Assembly: GCA_002359655.1 (NCBI GenBank) | Contig: DENL01000035.1 | Coordinates: 35,131-99,130 of the forward strand | Direction of reading: 5' to 3' | Source: Rickettsiales bacterium UBA2645 | GTDB taxonomy: Bacteria; Pseudomonadota; Alphaproteobacteria; Rickettsiales; UBA1997 | DNA length: 64,000 nt | Shown here: positions 19,116 to 26,767 of the stretch, one piece after another | How the letters are laid out: each line of letters begins with the position of its first letter | How positions within the stretch are numbered: the first letter of the stretch is position 1 | Notes under the pieces: generated by a model | Database searches by the model: none | The model's input: the letters and a program-made list of their open reading frames with translations, nothing else | What the model was told of the DNA's origin: nothing | Position numbers and translations under genes: made by a program

Positions 19116-19355
19116 ATGAAAAAAATTTCATTAATCCTTGCTGTAATTTCTCTTTTTGCTACTGCTGCTCAAGCTGCTACTCCAGCTGCTAAAGCTGAAG
19201 TTAAAGCTGCTACAGCAACTGAAGCTGCTCCAGCTAAAGCTACTACTCCAGCAGTAGAAGCTGCTAAAACTGAAGTGAAAGCTCCAGCTAAAAAAGCTCA
19301 TCACAAAAAAGCTAAAAAAGCTGAAGAAAAAGCTGAAGAAAAAACTGCTAACTAA
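19116..19355 (+). CDS. Small exported Ala/Lys-rich protein, acid-shock-protein-like
   Basis: A 79-residue protein: a clear signal peptide (MKKISLILAVISLFATAAQA|A) and then a low-complexity chain of Ala, Lys, Glu, Thr and Pro, with a KKAHHKKAKKAEEKAEEK tail. Composition and order resemble the enterobacterial acid-shock protein Asr (signal peptide, Ala/Pro/Thr, HHKK-rich basic tail), but such sequences converge easily, so homology is unproven. Probably a periplasmic polycation. It has its own strong terminator and sits between lpd and tRNA-Thr. Confidence 0.75.
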   Translation: MKKISLILAVISLFATAAQAATPAAKAEVKAATATEAAPAKATTPAVEAAKTEVKAPAKKAHHKKAKKAEEKAEEKTAN

Positions 19356-19380
19356 TTAAAATTGGTTTTGCACTTCTTTA

Positions 19381-19414
19381 AAGCCAAACTGGCAATTGTC
19401 AGTTTGGCTTTTTT
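19381..19414 (+). terminator. Strong rho-independent terminator
   Basis: A perfect 11-bp stem (19381-19391 with 19400-19410), 8-nt loop, then TTTT. It ends the Ala/Lys-rich small gene 26 bp after its stop and isolates the tRNA-Thr promoter. Confidence 0.92.
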
Positions 19415-19439
19415 GTTAGGGGCGCAAACAAAGTTATAC

Positions 19440-19474
19440 TTGATTTTATTTCAATCACAAAAAGAATGCGCCGC
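19440..19474 (+). promoter_or_regulatory. Putative tRNA-Thr promoter with GC-rich discriminator
   Basis: TTGATT (19440-19445), 16-bp spacer, AAGAAT (19462-19467), then GCGCCGC (19468-19474). The 12-mer AATGCGCCGCTC recurs exactly upstream of tRNA-Lys. The weak -10 plus GC discriminator suggests growth-rate or stringent control. Confidence 0.5.
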
Positions 19475-19485
19475 TCTTAATTTTT

Positions 19486-19560
19486 GCCGATTTAGCTCAG
19501 GGGTAGAGCTACTGTCTTGTAAACAGTGGGTCGGGAGTTCGAATCTCTCAATCGGCACCA
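19486..19560 (+). tRNA. tRNA-Thr (anticodon UGU)
   Basis: 75 nt including an encoded CCA. The acceptor arms GCCGATT and AATCGGC pair perfectly. The anticodon stem is ACTGT/ACAGT with loop CTTGTAA (TGT), and the T loop is TTCGAAT. Its last 47 bases are duplicated exactly at 26916-26962, so this gene is the integration target of the island that begins immediately downstream; the intact copy is on the integrase side. Confidence 0.97.
19514..19560 (+). repeat. attL, 47-bp direct repeat (tRNA-Thr 3' end)
   Basis: Runs from the base before the anticodon loop to the CCA end of tRNA-Thr and is identical to 26916-26962. Bases flanking the repeat differ on both sides, so these are the exact limits of identity. 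Confidence 0.95.
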
Positions 19561-19920
19561 CTTCTTTCTAAGTTCCATACCATTTACAAAATTATCAAAA
19601 TTCGTAAATGGGACACTCTCGGGACAATAAATAACAAAAATCCTTCATAACCTTTTGTAACGAAGAAAGAAATCTTTGTCTTGTCTATCTTGCAAATTTT
19701 TTGTCTTAGCAAAGAATTTTCCTGATAGAAACCATTTAGCTTATTTTAGCTTTTCTGAAGAATTTGTCCCTTGAATGTCCCACAGAATAGAATCCTTATC
19801 TAACAATCCTTTATTTAAAAGTTTAAAGCAAATATTTCCTACTGATTAGTTATCAGTTGTTGCCATTTATTGTTATTATTTCTAAGTTTTTCTCAATTCT
19901 TAGAATTAAATTAATCAAAA
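19561..19920. promoter_or_regulatory. Non-coding attL-proximal region with paired GGGACA sites
   Basis: 360 bp between the tRNA and the integrase start without a convincing gene. GGGACA occurs at 19610 and 19621 on the plus strand and as its complement TGTCCC at 19765 and 19776. In each pair the spacing is exactly 11 bp, one helical turn. The same pair recurs near attR (26783 and 26794). This fits arm-type sites for the integrase or sites for its directionality factor; the int promoter must also lie here. Confidence 0.6.
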
Positions 19921-20985
19921 ATGGCAACCATTGAAAAACGAACCAGCTTAGATGGCACAACCTCTTATCGTGCAAAAGTAAGGCTAAAAGGCTATCCCGC
20001 ACAAAATGCCACTTTTTCAAGATTAACTGATGCTAAAAAATGGGTTCAAGACACTGAATCAGCAATTCGCGAAGGCAGACACTTCAAAACCAACGCTGCA
20101 AAAAAACACACTGTAAAAGAATTAATTAATCGCTACTTCGAAGAAATATTATCTCGCAAAATAAAAGGAGTTAGTGACCAAACAACTCAACTCAATTGGT
20201 GGAAAGATAAAATTGGCAGCTTCCTACTTTCTGACATAAACACCGCGCTCATCATTGAAAATCGCAACAAACTTTTATCTGAAAAAAGTTTGCGCAAAGA
20301 AGGAAAACGAAGCAACGCAACCGTCAATCGCTATTGCGCATCATTAAGCCACTGCTTCACAATCGCCGTAAAAGAATGGGAGTGGTTACAAGAAAACCCA
20401 ATGTTAAAAATGAAGAAACTAAAAGAACCACGCGGCAGAGTTAGATTTTTAAGCGATGAAGAAAGAGAAAGATTGCTCACAGTTTGCAAAGAAAGTCAAA
20501 GCCCTTTTCTTTATGTTTTAGTTGTTTTGGCAATCAGCACGGGAGCCAGAAAGATGGAGCTTTGCAGCCTTAATTGGGAAGATGTCGATTTGAAGCGCGG
20601 CATGATAATTTTGCACGACACCAAAAACGGTGACAGAAGAGCATTGCCTTTGGTTGGCATTGCCAAAGATTTAATGAAAGAGCATTACAAAAACCGCAAC
20701 GAAAACACCAATCTAGTTTTCCCAGCAAAAAATTTAATCGATCCAATTGACATTCGCACACCTTTTGAAACTGCTCTAATCAAAGCAGAAATAAAAGATT
20801 TCAGATGGCATGATTTACGCCACTCTTGCGCAAGTTATTTGGCAATGAATGGCGCAACGCTGGCAGAAATTGCAGGCGTGTTGGGACACAAAACTTTGTC
20901 GATGGTTAAGCGCTATTCTCACATTTCAGAAGCACATACGGCAAAGGTGGTTGAGAGAATGAATAGTAAGATTTTTGGGGTATAA
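19921..20985 (+). CDS. int: Tyrosine-type site-specific integrase
   Basis: Catalyses recombination between the tRNA-Thr attachment site and the island. 354 residues: an N-terminal AP2/arm-binding-like domain (about 1-60), a SAM-like core-binding domain (about 62-165) and a C-terminal catalytic domain. Catalytic residues are R210 (STGARKMEL), H297 and R300 (WHDLRH), H323 (LGHKTL) and nucleophile Y332 (KRYSH), all present, so it should be active. It reads away from the tRNA, the usual arrangement for elements integrated at tRNA 3' ends. Confidence 0.96.
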   Translation: MATIEKRTSLDGTTSYRAKVRLKGYPAQNATFSRLTDAKKWVQDTESAIREGRHFKTNAAKKHTVKELINRYFEEILSRKIKGVSDQTTQLNWWKDKIGSFLLSDINTALIIENRNKLLSEKSLRKEGKRSNATVNRYCASLSHCFTIAVKEWEWLQENPMLKMKKLKEPRGRVRFLSDEERERLLTVCKESQSPFLYVLVVLAISTGARKMELCSLNWEDVDLKRGMIILHDTKNGDRRALPLVGIAKDLMKEHYKNRNENTNLVFPAKNLIDPIDIRTPFETALIKAEIKDFRWHDLRHSCASYLAMNGATLAEIAGVLGHKTLSMVKRYSHISEAHTAKVVERMNSKIFGV

Positions 20986-20986
20986 A

Positions 20987-22060
20987 ATGAACGTTAAAAA
21001 AAATAACTTTCTAAAAGAATATCCAAGTGAGTTTTGTGGGCTGCTTGAATCATTCCAAAAAATTGGAAAACAAATTTTTCAAGATTCGTGGGAAGGTGAT
21101 GAGTGGGAGTTTAGTGATGGTAGTTATTTAGAGCCTAAAGAGGCAAAGCGAAGATTAGCGATGTATTGGAAAGATGCTTGCGAAGAAGTTGAGGGTTGGA
21201 CTAGTAGTCAAGAATTCAAAAAGAAGGCAATTGAGTGGATTACTCAAAAGAATACATGCGACGTTCATGCAAAAAGGGGCTATCCCTTAGATTCTTGGGA
21301 TGTATCAGCTAGTGAAGCTAAAAAAATTACAATAAATCGGAAAGAGATTGATGATTGGATTCTTTGCGAGAGGGATCGGGCGATTGAAAACCTATATCAA
21401 AGCAAAATAAATCTGGGACAAAACCCAAATTCTCTTTCAGATTTTAGGCACCTAAGGGATTCGATCGCAAAGGATAAGGATTATGTCAAAAAATACAAAA
21501 AAAATTTAATGTGTGCTGAAACTATTGAAAGCCTTAGAAAAATAATAAGAGAAAATTTTGTGAGAGCAGAAATACATGATAAGATTAACAAACATTTGCC
21601 GCAAAAAACTTTAGATCCAGAAAGAGTTGACGTTTTCAAATTTGCATTAAAAGAAAATCACATCAGATGCTTAGGGGGTTCTGGAAATTACGATTTAAAA
21701 GTTCCTAGAAAGCAGTTGGATCACGTTTTAAGGACTGGAAAAAAGTGGGCTGATAAAGACATTAATTTAAAGGCTAATGCTGTAAAGAAAGAAGCTACAG
21801 TCCCAAGTCGATTTACTAAAATGATAAAATCTCTTAAGGAAAAACCAGAATATGATTCGTGGGAAAAATTATGGAATTTTCTTTATATTGAAGCGGGCAA
21901 GACAGCTTCAGATAATCAATCTTTTAGAGACAAATACGAGCTTCTTGAATTTGAAATAAAACAAGGCGTGCCGCAGGCGATTAGATTTAAAACTGTTGAA
22001 AGCAAAAGAGAAAGCTCAATGCGGAAATCCTCTTTTAAAAGAGCTTATACCAAAGCTTAG
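20987..22060 (+). CDS. Unknown island protein, 357 residues
   Basis: No family recognised. It starts one base after the int stop (ATG 20987; an in-frame TTG at 20975 is possible). The protein is hydrophilic, rich in Lys, Glu, Asp and Trp, without signal peptide or membrane segment. It looks largely alpha-helical and ends in a very basic stretch (ESKRESSMRKSSFKRAYTKA). The tail and position between the integrase and the iterated repeats suggest a nucleic-acid-binding or mobilisation role, but that is speculation. Its close coupling to int suggests co-expression. Confidence 0.7.
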   Translation: MNVKKNNFLKEYPSEFCGLLESFQKIGKQIFQDSWEGDEWEFSDGSYLEPKEAKRRLAMYWKDACEEVEGWTSSQEFKKKAIEWITQKNTCDVHAKRGYPLDSWDVSASEAKKITINRKEIDDWILCERDRAIENLYQSKINLGQNPNSLSDFRHLRDSIAKDKDYVKKYKKNLMCAETIESLRKIIRENFVRAEIHDKINKHLPQKTLDPERVDVFKFALKENHIRCLGGSGNYDLKVPRKQLDHVLRTGKKWADKDINLKANAVKKEATVPSRFTKMIKSLKEKPEYDSWEKLWNFLYIEAGKTASDNQSFRDKYELLEFEIKQGVPQAIRFKTVESKRESSMRKSSFKRAYTKA

Positions 22061-22064
22061 TTGT

Positions 22065-22133
22065 TATCCGCAATCTATCCGCAAACTTTATCCTGCGCCA
22101 TTCCACTCTTCGCGCTATCCGCAATCTATCCGC
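22065..22133. repeat. Iterated TATCCGC repeats in the island
   Basis: An 18-bp unit TATCCGCAATCTATCCGC occurs at 22065-22082 and 22116-22133. Each unit holds two TATCCGC motifs 11 bp apart, and the two units are 51 bp apart. The DNA between and after them has related degenerate motifs (TATCCTGC, TACCCGC). The block is non-coding, directly after the unknown protein and about 120 bp before the Xis-like gene. It may be an iteron-type origin or operator for the adjacent replication module. Confidence 0.7.
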
Positions 22134-22249
22134 GGCCTACCCGCATTTCATCAAATGAAATTATCGAAATTTAGATATTAGATCGTTGCCGAGTCAGCAA
22201 GAACACTGCTGGTTTTTCTTCAATTATTAATAACTAAATTTTTATAAAA

Positions 22250-22477
22250 ATGTCACAAGAAAGTAATCGTCAAAAAGTCAGACTACTAACCGTAAATCAA
22301 TTTATCGAAGCTCATCCATTTATGACTTCTGGAGGATTGAGGGCTCTAATTTTTCAATCTCGTTTTAACGATCTCGATAAGAAAAAAGTAATAAAGCGAA
22401 TCGGAAGAAAAATTCTTTTAGATGAGGCGGCTTTTTTTGAATGGCTTAACGAAAGAAGTGAGGTCAACCATGTCTAG
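22250..22477 (+). CDS. AlpA/excisionase-like DNA-binding protein
   Basis: A 75-residue protein with a MerR/Xis-like winged-helix pattern: LTVNQFIEAHPFMTSGGLRALIF (helix-turn-helix), then VIKRIGRKILLDEAAFFEWL. The RIGRKILLDE..F.EWL ending is typical of small excisionase/AlpA-like proteins encoded beside integrases. Likely a recombination directionality factor or activator. Its 3' end overlaps the next gene by 8 bp, so the two are translationally coupled. Confidence 0.75.
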   Translation: MSQESNRQKVRLLTVNQFIEAHPFMTSGGLRALIFQSRFNDLDKKKVIKRIGRKILLDEAAFFEWLNERSEVNHV

Positions 22478-22922
22478 AACAGCAAAAAAGCTCGTGGTTT
22501 CCAAGTTTGGAGACGTAGGAAATCACGAGCCAAACCCCTTTAAATTCGAACTAAAAGGCTCAGCAATACTAAGAAATGATTCCCCTAACTGCAACCAAAA
22601 ATCCAAAAGATTGGTTCTGTGGTTCAGGCTAACCAAAAACGACCAAGAGGTGGTTTTTGTTCTTAAGGGTCAAAAAGCTAAAACCCTTAAGGCTTTGATA
22701 GAAAAAGGCGATAAAGGCTGCACGGCTTTGGAAATATCCAAAACTTTTGCCCTGCGTTTAAGTGAGTATATCAGGGCTTTACGCAGAGATTGCATTTGCG
22801 GTGGTTATAATCTCAACATAACAACCAACAAAGAGCCTAATCCAGTTGGATGGCATGGTAGATACTTGCTAAATGACGATGTTGAGCTCTTAGAAAATGA
22901 TGTTTTTGGAGGTGTGAAATGA
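22470..22922 (+). CDS. Winged helix-turn-helix protein of the island
   Basis: 150 residues from ATG 22470, preceded by GAGG as ribosome binding site; a longer frame from 22422 lacks this. The C-terminal part (about 80-125: KGCTALEISKTFALRLSEYIRALRRDCICGGY) has a helix-turn-helix pattern followed by WHGRYLL, a wing-like strand common in phage and island regulators. The N-terminal half is unrecognised. It overlaps the Xis-like gene by 8 bp and the ATPase start by 4 bp, so the three form one operon. Possible role: replication initiation or regulation. Confidence 0.65.
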   Translation: MSRTAKKLVVSKFGDVGNHEPNPFKFELKGSAILRNDSPNCNQKSKRLVLWFRLTKNDQEVVFVLKGQKAKTLKALIEKGDKGCTALEISKTFALRLSEYIRALRRDCICGGYNLNITTNKEPNPVGWHGRYLLNDDVELLENDVFGGVK

Positions 22923-23911
22923 AGCGAAAAATTCCTCAAACATTTGAAGAGACGATTGCCGAATGTGATAGGGCTTTAAGTTTGGGCATAACCAACACCG
23001 AAGACCTCTATAAACCACTAGCAATTGCACTTAACGGTCATGAATTTTTATCAAAGAAATTGCCAAAAAGAGAGTTAATAATCTCGCCCTGCTTACCAAA
23101 GCAGGGTTTGGCAATGATTTTTGCTAAAAGAGGCGTTGGTAAAACATATTTTTCTTTGCTTCTTGCCTGCAAGATTGCTAGCGGCAGAGATGTCTTTAAA
23201 AATAGATGGAAGGTTAATAAAGAGTGGAAATTGCTTTATATTGACGGTGAAATGCCAGCAAGTGATATGCAAGAAAGATTAAAAACCTTGATTAGCGAAG
23301 ATACTAAAAAAGAAAATCTCTCTATCATAACTCGCGACCTTCAGAAAAACGGCATAATGCCTAATATTTCTAGTCAAGAAGGACAGGAAGCTTTAGAGCC
23401 ACATATTCAAAAAGCTGATGTTATCATTATTGATAATCTTTCAACTCTAGCAATGTGTGGCAAAGAAAATGAAGCAACTAGTTGGGATCCAATTGCACAA
23501 TGGGCTTTAAGACTTCGCTCAATTGGTAAAACAATTATTTTCATTCATCATGCTGGTAAAGATAATAATCAACGAGGCACTTCTAAGAAAGAGGATATTT
23601 TAGACACGGTAATAAATCTAAGACATCCATCAAACTATAGTAGCGAAGAAGGCGCAAGATTTGAAGTTCACTTTGAAAAATCGCGTGGCTTTGCTGGTGA
23701 AGAAGCTAAAGCTTTTGAGGTTAAGCTTGAAATAAAAAATGATAAAGCACTCTGGCAAACTAATGAAATAGAAGATTTGGAGCTTGAGAGAGTAGTCGAA
23801 TTAAGTCATGATGGTTTGAGTCAAAGAGATATTGTTAACGAGACTGGTATTAGCCTTTCAAAAGTTAATCGGATATTGAAGAGACGCAAAAAAGAACTTA
23901 ACAAAACTTAA
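22919..23911 (+). CDS. RepA-like AAA ATPase / replicative helicase of the island
   Basis: A 330-residue RecA-fold ATPase. Walker A is GVGKT (72-76), Walker B VIIIDNLS (168-174), and FIHHAGKDNNQRGTSK is the motif 3 / sensor region typical of RepA (RSF1010-type) and plasmid or prophage AAA_25 helicases. The C terminus (about 299-330, GLSQRDIVNETGISLSKVNRIL) is a helix-turn-helix, suggesting specific DNA binding. Together with the iterons and small DNA-binding proteins it forms a candidate autonomous replication module. Confidence 0.8.
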   Translation: MKRKIPQTFEETIAECDRALSLGITNTEDLYKPLAIALNGHEFLSKKLPKRELIISPCLPKQGLAMIFAKRGVGKTYFSLLLACKIASGRDVFKNRWKVNKEWKLLYIDGEMPASDMQERLKTLISEDTKKENLSIITRDLQKNGIMPNISSQEGQEALEPHIQKADVIIIDNLSTLAMCGKENEATSWDPIAQWALRLRSIGKTIIFIHHAGKDNNQRGTSKKEDILDTVINLRHPSNYSSEEGARFEVHFEKSRGFAGEEAKAFEVKLEIKNDKALWQTNEIEDLELERVVELSHDGLSQRDIVNETGISLSKVNRILKRRKKELNKT

Positions 23912-23932
23912 CCTTTTAAGAGCTCAAAAAAT

Positions 23933-23972
23933 GTTTCACTGTTTCATTTCTTAAGGGATGAAACGGTGAAAC
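23933..23972. terminator. Large hairpin downstream of the ATPase gene
   Basis: An 18-bp stem (23933-23950 with 23955-23972, three G-T pairs) with a TTAA loop. The arm is itself built from GTTTCAC and GTTTCAT half-repeats. Few T residues follow, so it may be a terminator, an mRNA-stabilising structure or a protein-binding site. Confidence 0.55.
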
Positions 23973-24162
23973 AAAATAACAAATGTCATTTAACTTACTG
24001 CCAAAAGCCTTCTAATGCCATACCCACCCCCCTATTTCAAAAAATAGATGAACCACCCCATGCACACAAAGCACTTTTAGGGTAGAGATTTTTTTCCAAT
24101 TTTTTACTCTAACCCTTAAATCAAATCCCAAATTCACCACAACAATTTAACCAATCTCAACA

Positions 24163-24444
24163 ATGACTCATGCTAGATTTAACATCAATAACGCTAAGAA
24201 ATGCTTAGCCACAACCAAAAGAAGTAAAACACTTTGCCAAGCTCCCGCAATGAAAAATAGCAGATGTCGATTGCACGGCGGAAAATCAACAGGGGCGAGA
24301 ACTAAAGAGGGATTAAAGAAGCTAAAAGAAATCAATTATCGAAATGGTTGCAGCACTAAGGAAGCAATCGAATATCGCAAAGAATCCAGAGAATTTTTAA
24401 GGCTATGCAATTTACTTTTTGAGATTGGGTATTTTCACAGATAG
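24163..24444 (+). CDS. HGGxSTG-motif protein
   Basis: A 93-residue protein found in phages and islands. It has C14, C25 and C35 followed by LHGGKSTGART, the defining motif; the Cys/His set suggests zinc binding. The rest is basic and helical (KEGLKKLKEINYRNGCSTKEAIEYRKESREFLRLC). The family's function is not known to me; it commonly sits near integrases and small terminase-like genes. Convergent with the XRE regulator (4 bp between stops). Confidence 0.75.
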   Translation: MTHARFNINNAKKCLATTKRSKTLCQAPAMKNSRCRLHGGKSTGARTKEGLKKLKEINYRNGCSTKEAIEYRKESREFLRLCNLLFEIGYFHR

Positions 24445-24448
24445 AAAA

Positions 24449-24661
24449 CTACAACAGCTCTGAAGGCTTAATTTTTAGAAAGGCCGCTATTTTGTGGATG
24501 GTAAACAATGAGGGATTTCTCTTGCCGCGCTCAAGCAATCCAATGTAAGTTCTGTCAAACTCCAACGACAAAGCCAAGGCCTCTTGGCTCAATCCAGTAG
24601 CCAATCGCGCCTCTTTTAGTTTTTCCCCGAAATGTATAAGAATTTTGTCTTTATCAACCAT
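24449..24661 (-). CDS. XRE-family helix-turn-helix regulator
   Basis: A 70-residue Cro/CI-type repressor: FGEKLKEARLATGLSQEALALSLEFDRTYIGLLERGKRNPS is a textbook HTH_3 domain. The short LFTIHKIAAFLKIKPSELL tail leaves no ligand or dimerisation domain. It is the only minus-strand gene of the island and is divergent from the cargo genes at 24735, so it probably represses its own and/or the cargo promoter in the 73-bp gap. Confidence 0.9.
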   Translation of the reverse strand: MVDKDKILIHFGEKLKEARLATGLSQEALALSLEFDRTYIGLLERGKRNPSLFTIHKIAAFLKIKPSELL

Positions 24662-24734
24662 AATAGGTTGACAATTTCAGCTTCCTGATTTTTAGTCGAC
24701 GGACTGATAGTCTCTAACAACTACTAACGCATTC

Positions 24735-25280
24735 ATGAAAAGAATTATATTAGTCACTATCTGTTTTCTCGCCTCTGCCGAAGTCCAAGCTGGATTTGGA
24801 GGAGGAGTTCGTGGTTCTCCTTATGACCTTTACAACTTACCAATAGCTCAAGTAGAAAGACTTTTGGTTGATTGCGAAAAAAAGTATTATCCTGAGTATT
24901 ATGCAACCACTCCATTTCCTGAAAGATACCATGCCTTACAAACTCGCCAAAAACTACATTACTGCATGAGAAAATTAATGCAGACTGGTGATTTTGAAGA
25001 AGATAAATGGTATAGAATAGGGAACATAAACAATGGAAATGAAAATAGATATGAGCAGGTAGTTGGCCATGAGTTGCCAGACGAATATTACTTAATCCCA
25101 ATTGAGAATTATTCTGAAAGAATGGAATTTCTCGGTAAAGGTATGGATCAGAAATATGCTGAAGATGAGGAAAAAAGACGACAAGAGCTTAAAAAGAAAT
25201 TCGGTTGGGCTGCAAATATTGTTGGTTTCTTCAACCCTATTCTAGGCGGCGTTTTCACTGGCGTTGGCGCGGCGCAATAA
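24735..25280 (+). CDS. Exported island protein of unknown function
   Basis: 181 residues with a signal peptide (MKRIILVTICFLASAEVQA|G) and so probably periplasmic or secreted. Mature part: Gly-rich start, a Tyr-rich segment (YYPEYYATTPFPERYHALQTRQKLHYC) with two Cys (C51 and C80 approx.) that could form a disulfide, a charged helix (KYAEDEEKRRQELKKKFG) and a Gly/Ala-rich hydrophobic end (GFFNPILGGVFTGVGAAQ) that might insert in a membrane. No family recognised. First gene of the cargo run, facing the XRE repressor. Confidence 0.65.
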   Translation: MKRIILVTICFLASAEVQAGFGGGVRGSPYDLYNLPIAQVERLLVDCEKKYYPEYYATTPFPERYHALQTRQKLHYCMRKLMQTGDFEEDKWYRIGNINNGNENRYEQVVGHELPDEYYLIPIENYSERMEFLGKGMDQKYAEDEEKRRQELKKKFGWAANIVGFFNPILGGVFTGVGAAQ

Positions 25281-25323
25281 ATAAACACTTAAACTCAATT
25301 AACCCAATTTAATAAAAGAATTT

Positions 25324-25977
25324 ATGAAAAAAATTATTACATTATTGTTTTTGGTAACGACCGCTAATTGTAGTCTTGAGAGATACAGCATGACTCCTGA
25401 AAAATGGGTAAAGGATTCAAATGGCAGAATGGTTCACGATACACTCATTACCAGTGTTAGAACGTATGAAATCGAATGGAAAAATCAGGAAGAAGACGCA
25501 AAGAAAGCTATTTTTTACGAAAAGGCTGTCAGAAAGGATTTTGAAAGACAGCTAGAAAGATTAAGCAAAACCATATATCATAATTCGTTGCCGTTAATCG
25601 ACTACAATAGCCCTTCTAATGAGAATAAAAAGAACTTACATTCATCTTTTAAAAAAGTTGAATCATACTTTCTAAGTACTCTTGAGGATTATCAGAGCGG
25701 CTTCCCCATTCCAAAATTTGATTATTCTTATTACGCAGAAAGAGGATACGAGAAGAAGAGCATAATTGCGCGAGCATCAGTTTCAGAAGAGCGTTTTGCA
25801 AAGTTCTTAGAAATTGTTGAGAACGATTATAAGCGCGATATTTTAAAACAATCTTTTGACAAGGATGGGATGGAAATGGCTAATCAAACTATAAAATGTA
25901 TCATAAGACTATCTAGTCAACTTGCAGAAATTGAACTTGTTCGCGAGGAAATAAAAAATCAAAGTTGTCGTATTTAG
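25324..25977 (+). CDS. Exported, possibly lipid-anchored island protein of unknown function
   Basis: 217 residues. The N terminus MKKIITLLFLVTTANC looks like a signal peptide with a weak lipobox (TANC, unusual Asn at -1). The mature part is charged and mostly helical, with paired helical segments (KNQEEDAKKAIFYEKAVRKDFERQLERL; ASVSEERFAKFLEIVENDYKR) and two late cysteines. No family recognised. 43 bp after the preceding exported protein, with no terminator seen between, so probably co-transcribed. Confidence 0.6.
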   Translation: MKKIITLLFLVTTANCSLERYSMTPEKWVKDSNGRMVHDTLITSVRTYEIEWKNQEEDAKKAIFYEKAVRKDFERQLERLSKTIYHNSLPLIDYNSPSNENKKNLHSSFKKVESYFLSTLEDYQSGFPIPKFDYSYYAERGYEKKSIIARASVSEERFAKFLEIVENDYKRDILKQSFDKDGMEMANQTIKCIIRLSSQLAEIELVREEIKNQSCRI

Positions 25978-26092
25978 GCAACACAACTTATAAGAAGAGT
26001 TGACTCAATCATTAGACAAAATTCATAGAAATTAAACAATTAGGGTCGTGGAACGCTTACTCACAAATTTTGCAAATAAATATCTATTAAAC

Positions 26093-26575
26093 ATGAAAAA
26101 TTCACTGTTATTCATAGTAGTTTTTTCTTTTTTTATTAACTCATGCAAAGAAGAAAAATCAGCCACTAAAAATACAACTTTAGAAAATAGTCATTATTAC
26201 TCTTTCAAGGATGGTCTCCTATATGGATACGAACAGAAACCAAACTCAGATGGTTCAGAAAATCCATTAATAATGTTTCAATATGCTGGTCAAAGAGATG
26301 ATGTTTATCAACTATTCTATTCTCAAGATAATCACATAGTAAATGTGGTTGAATGCAAAAAGCCTTGTGAATTTATGAAAAATAAGACTTATTACAATAC
26401 CGAGGGAGGTAATGTAATTTCTAAAAATTATTTTAGAGCCTCCGATAAAACCATAGCTAAGCTTGCTATACTTGATGCCATAAATGGAAATCTTGAACAA
26501 AGCGTTGTTGTAAAGAATGGCAAAAATTATGGTGTATGGTTTGGACAAAGGGTTGAGTTAACTCTGATAAAATAA
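26093..26575 (+). CDS. Putative lipoprotein of the island
   Basis: 160 residues from ATG 26093: MKNSLLFIVVFSFFINSC is a lipoprotein signal with INSC lipobox. An in-frame ATG at 26048 would bury it behind 15 residues. The mature part is small, Tyr- and Asn-rich and beta-prone (YYSFKDGLLYGYEQK ... NGKNYGVWFGQRVELTLIK), with an internal CKKPC. No family recognised. Third member of the exported cargo. Confidence 0.6.
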   Translation: MKNSLLFIVVFSFFINSCKEEKSATKNTTLENSHYYSFKDGLLYGYEQKPNSDGSENPLIMFQYAGQRDDVYQLFYSQDNHIVNVVECKKPCEFMKNKTYYNTEGGNVISKNYFRASDKTIAKLAILDAINGNLEQSVVVKNGKNYGVWFGQRVELTLIK

Positions 26576-26623
26576 CAAATGATAAAACAACAAAACTAAT
26601 TTTGTACAAACTGCAATCAGATT

Positions 26624-26767
26624 ATGCCTGCAAGCACAAATAAGGTTAATCACACATTGCTATCAATCTTGACAATTGGATGGTGGGCTATTGCTTGTTT
26701 TATAATATGTTTAGGAACTCTGAATGCAAACTTCTATTGTGTAAAATGTGGAAGCAAAACTAGATAA
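26624..26767 (+). CDS. Small membrane protein with CxxC remnant
   Basis: A 47-residue reading frame: hydrophobic segment ILTIGWWAIACFIICLGTL, then FYCVKCGSKTR. This looks like a single membrane helix followed by half a zinc ribbon. It lies 48 bp after the lipoprotein gene on the same strand and just before the attR-side GGGACA pair. It may be a real small protein or a remnant. Confidence 0.4.
   Translation: MPASTNKVNHTLLSILTIGWWAIACFIICLGTLNANFYCVKCGSKTR

Noticed and set aside
19362..19571. Reading frame across the terminator and tRNA-Thr
   Set aside because: It runs through a strong terminator and a tRNA gene.
21996..22181. Reading frame over the iterated TATCCGC repeats
   Set aside because: Its repetitive peptide is the product of the DNA repeats and it overlaps the end of the 357-residue gene in another frame.
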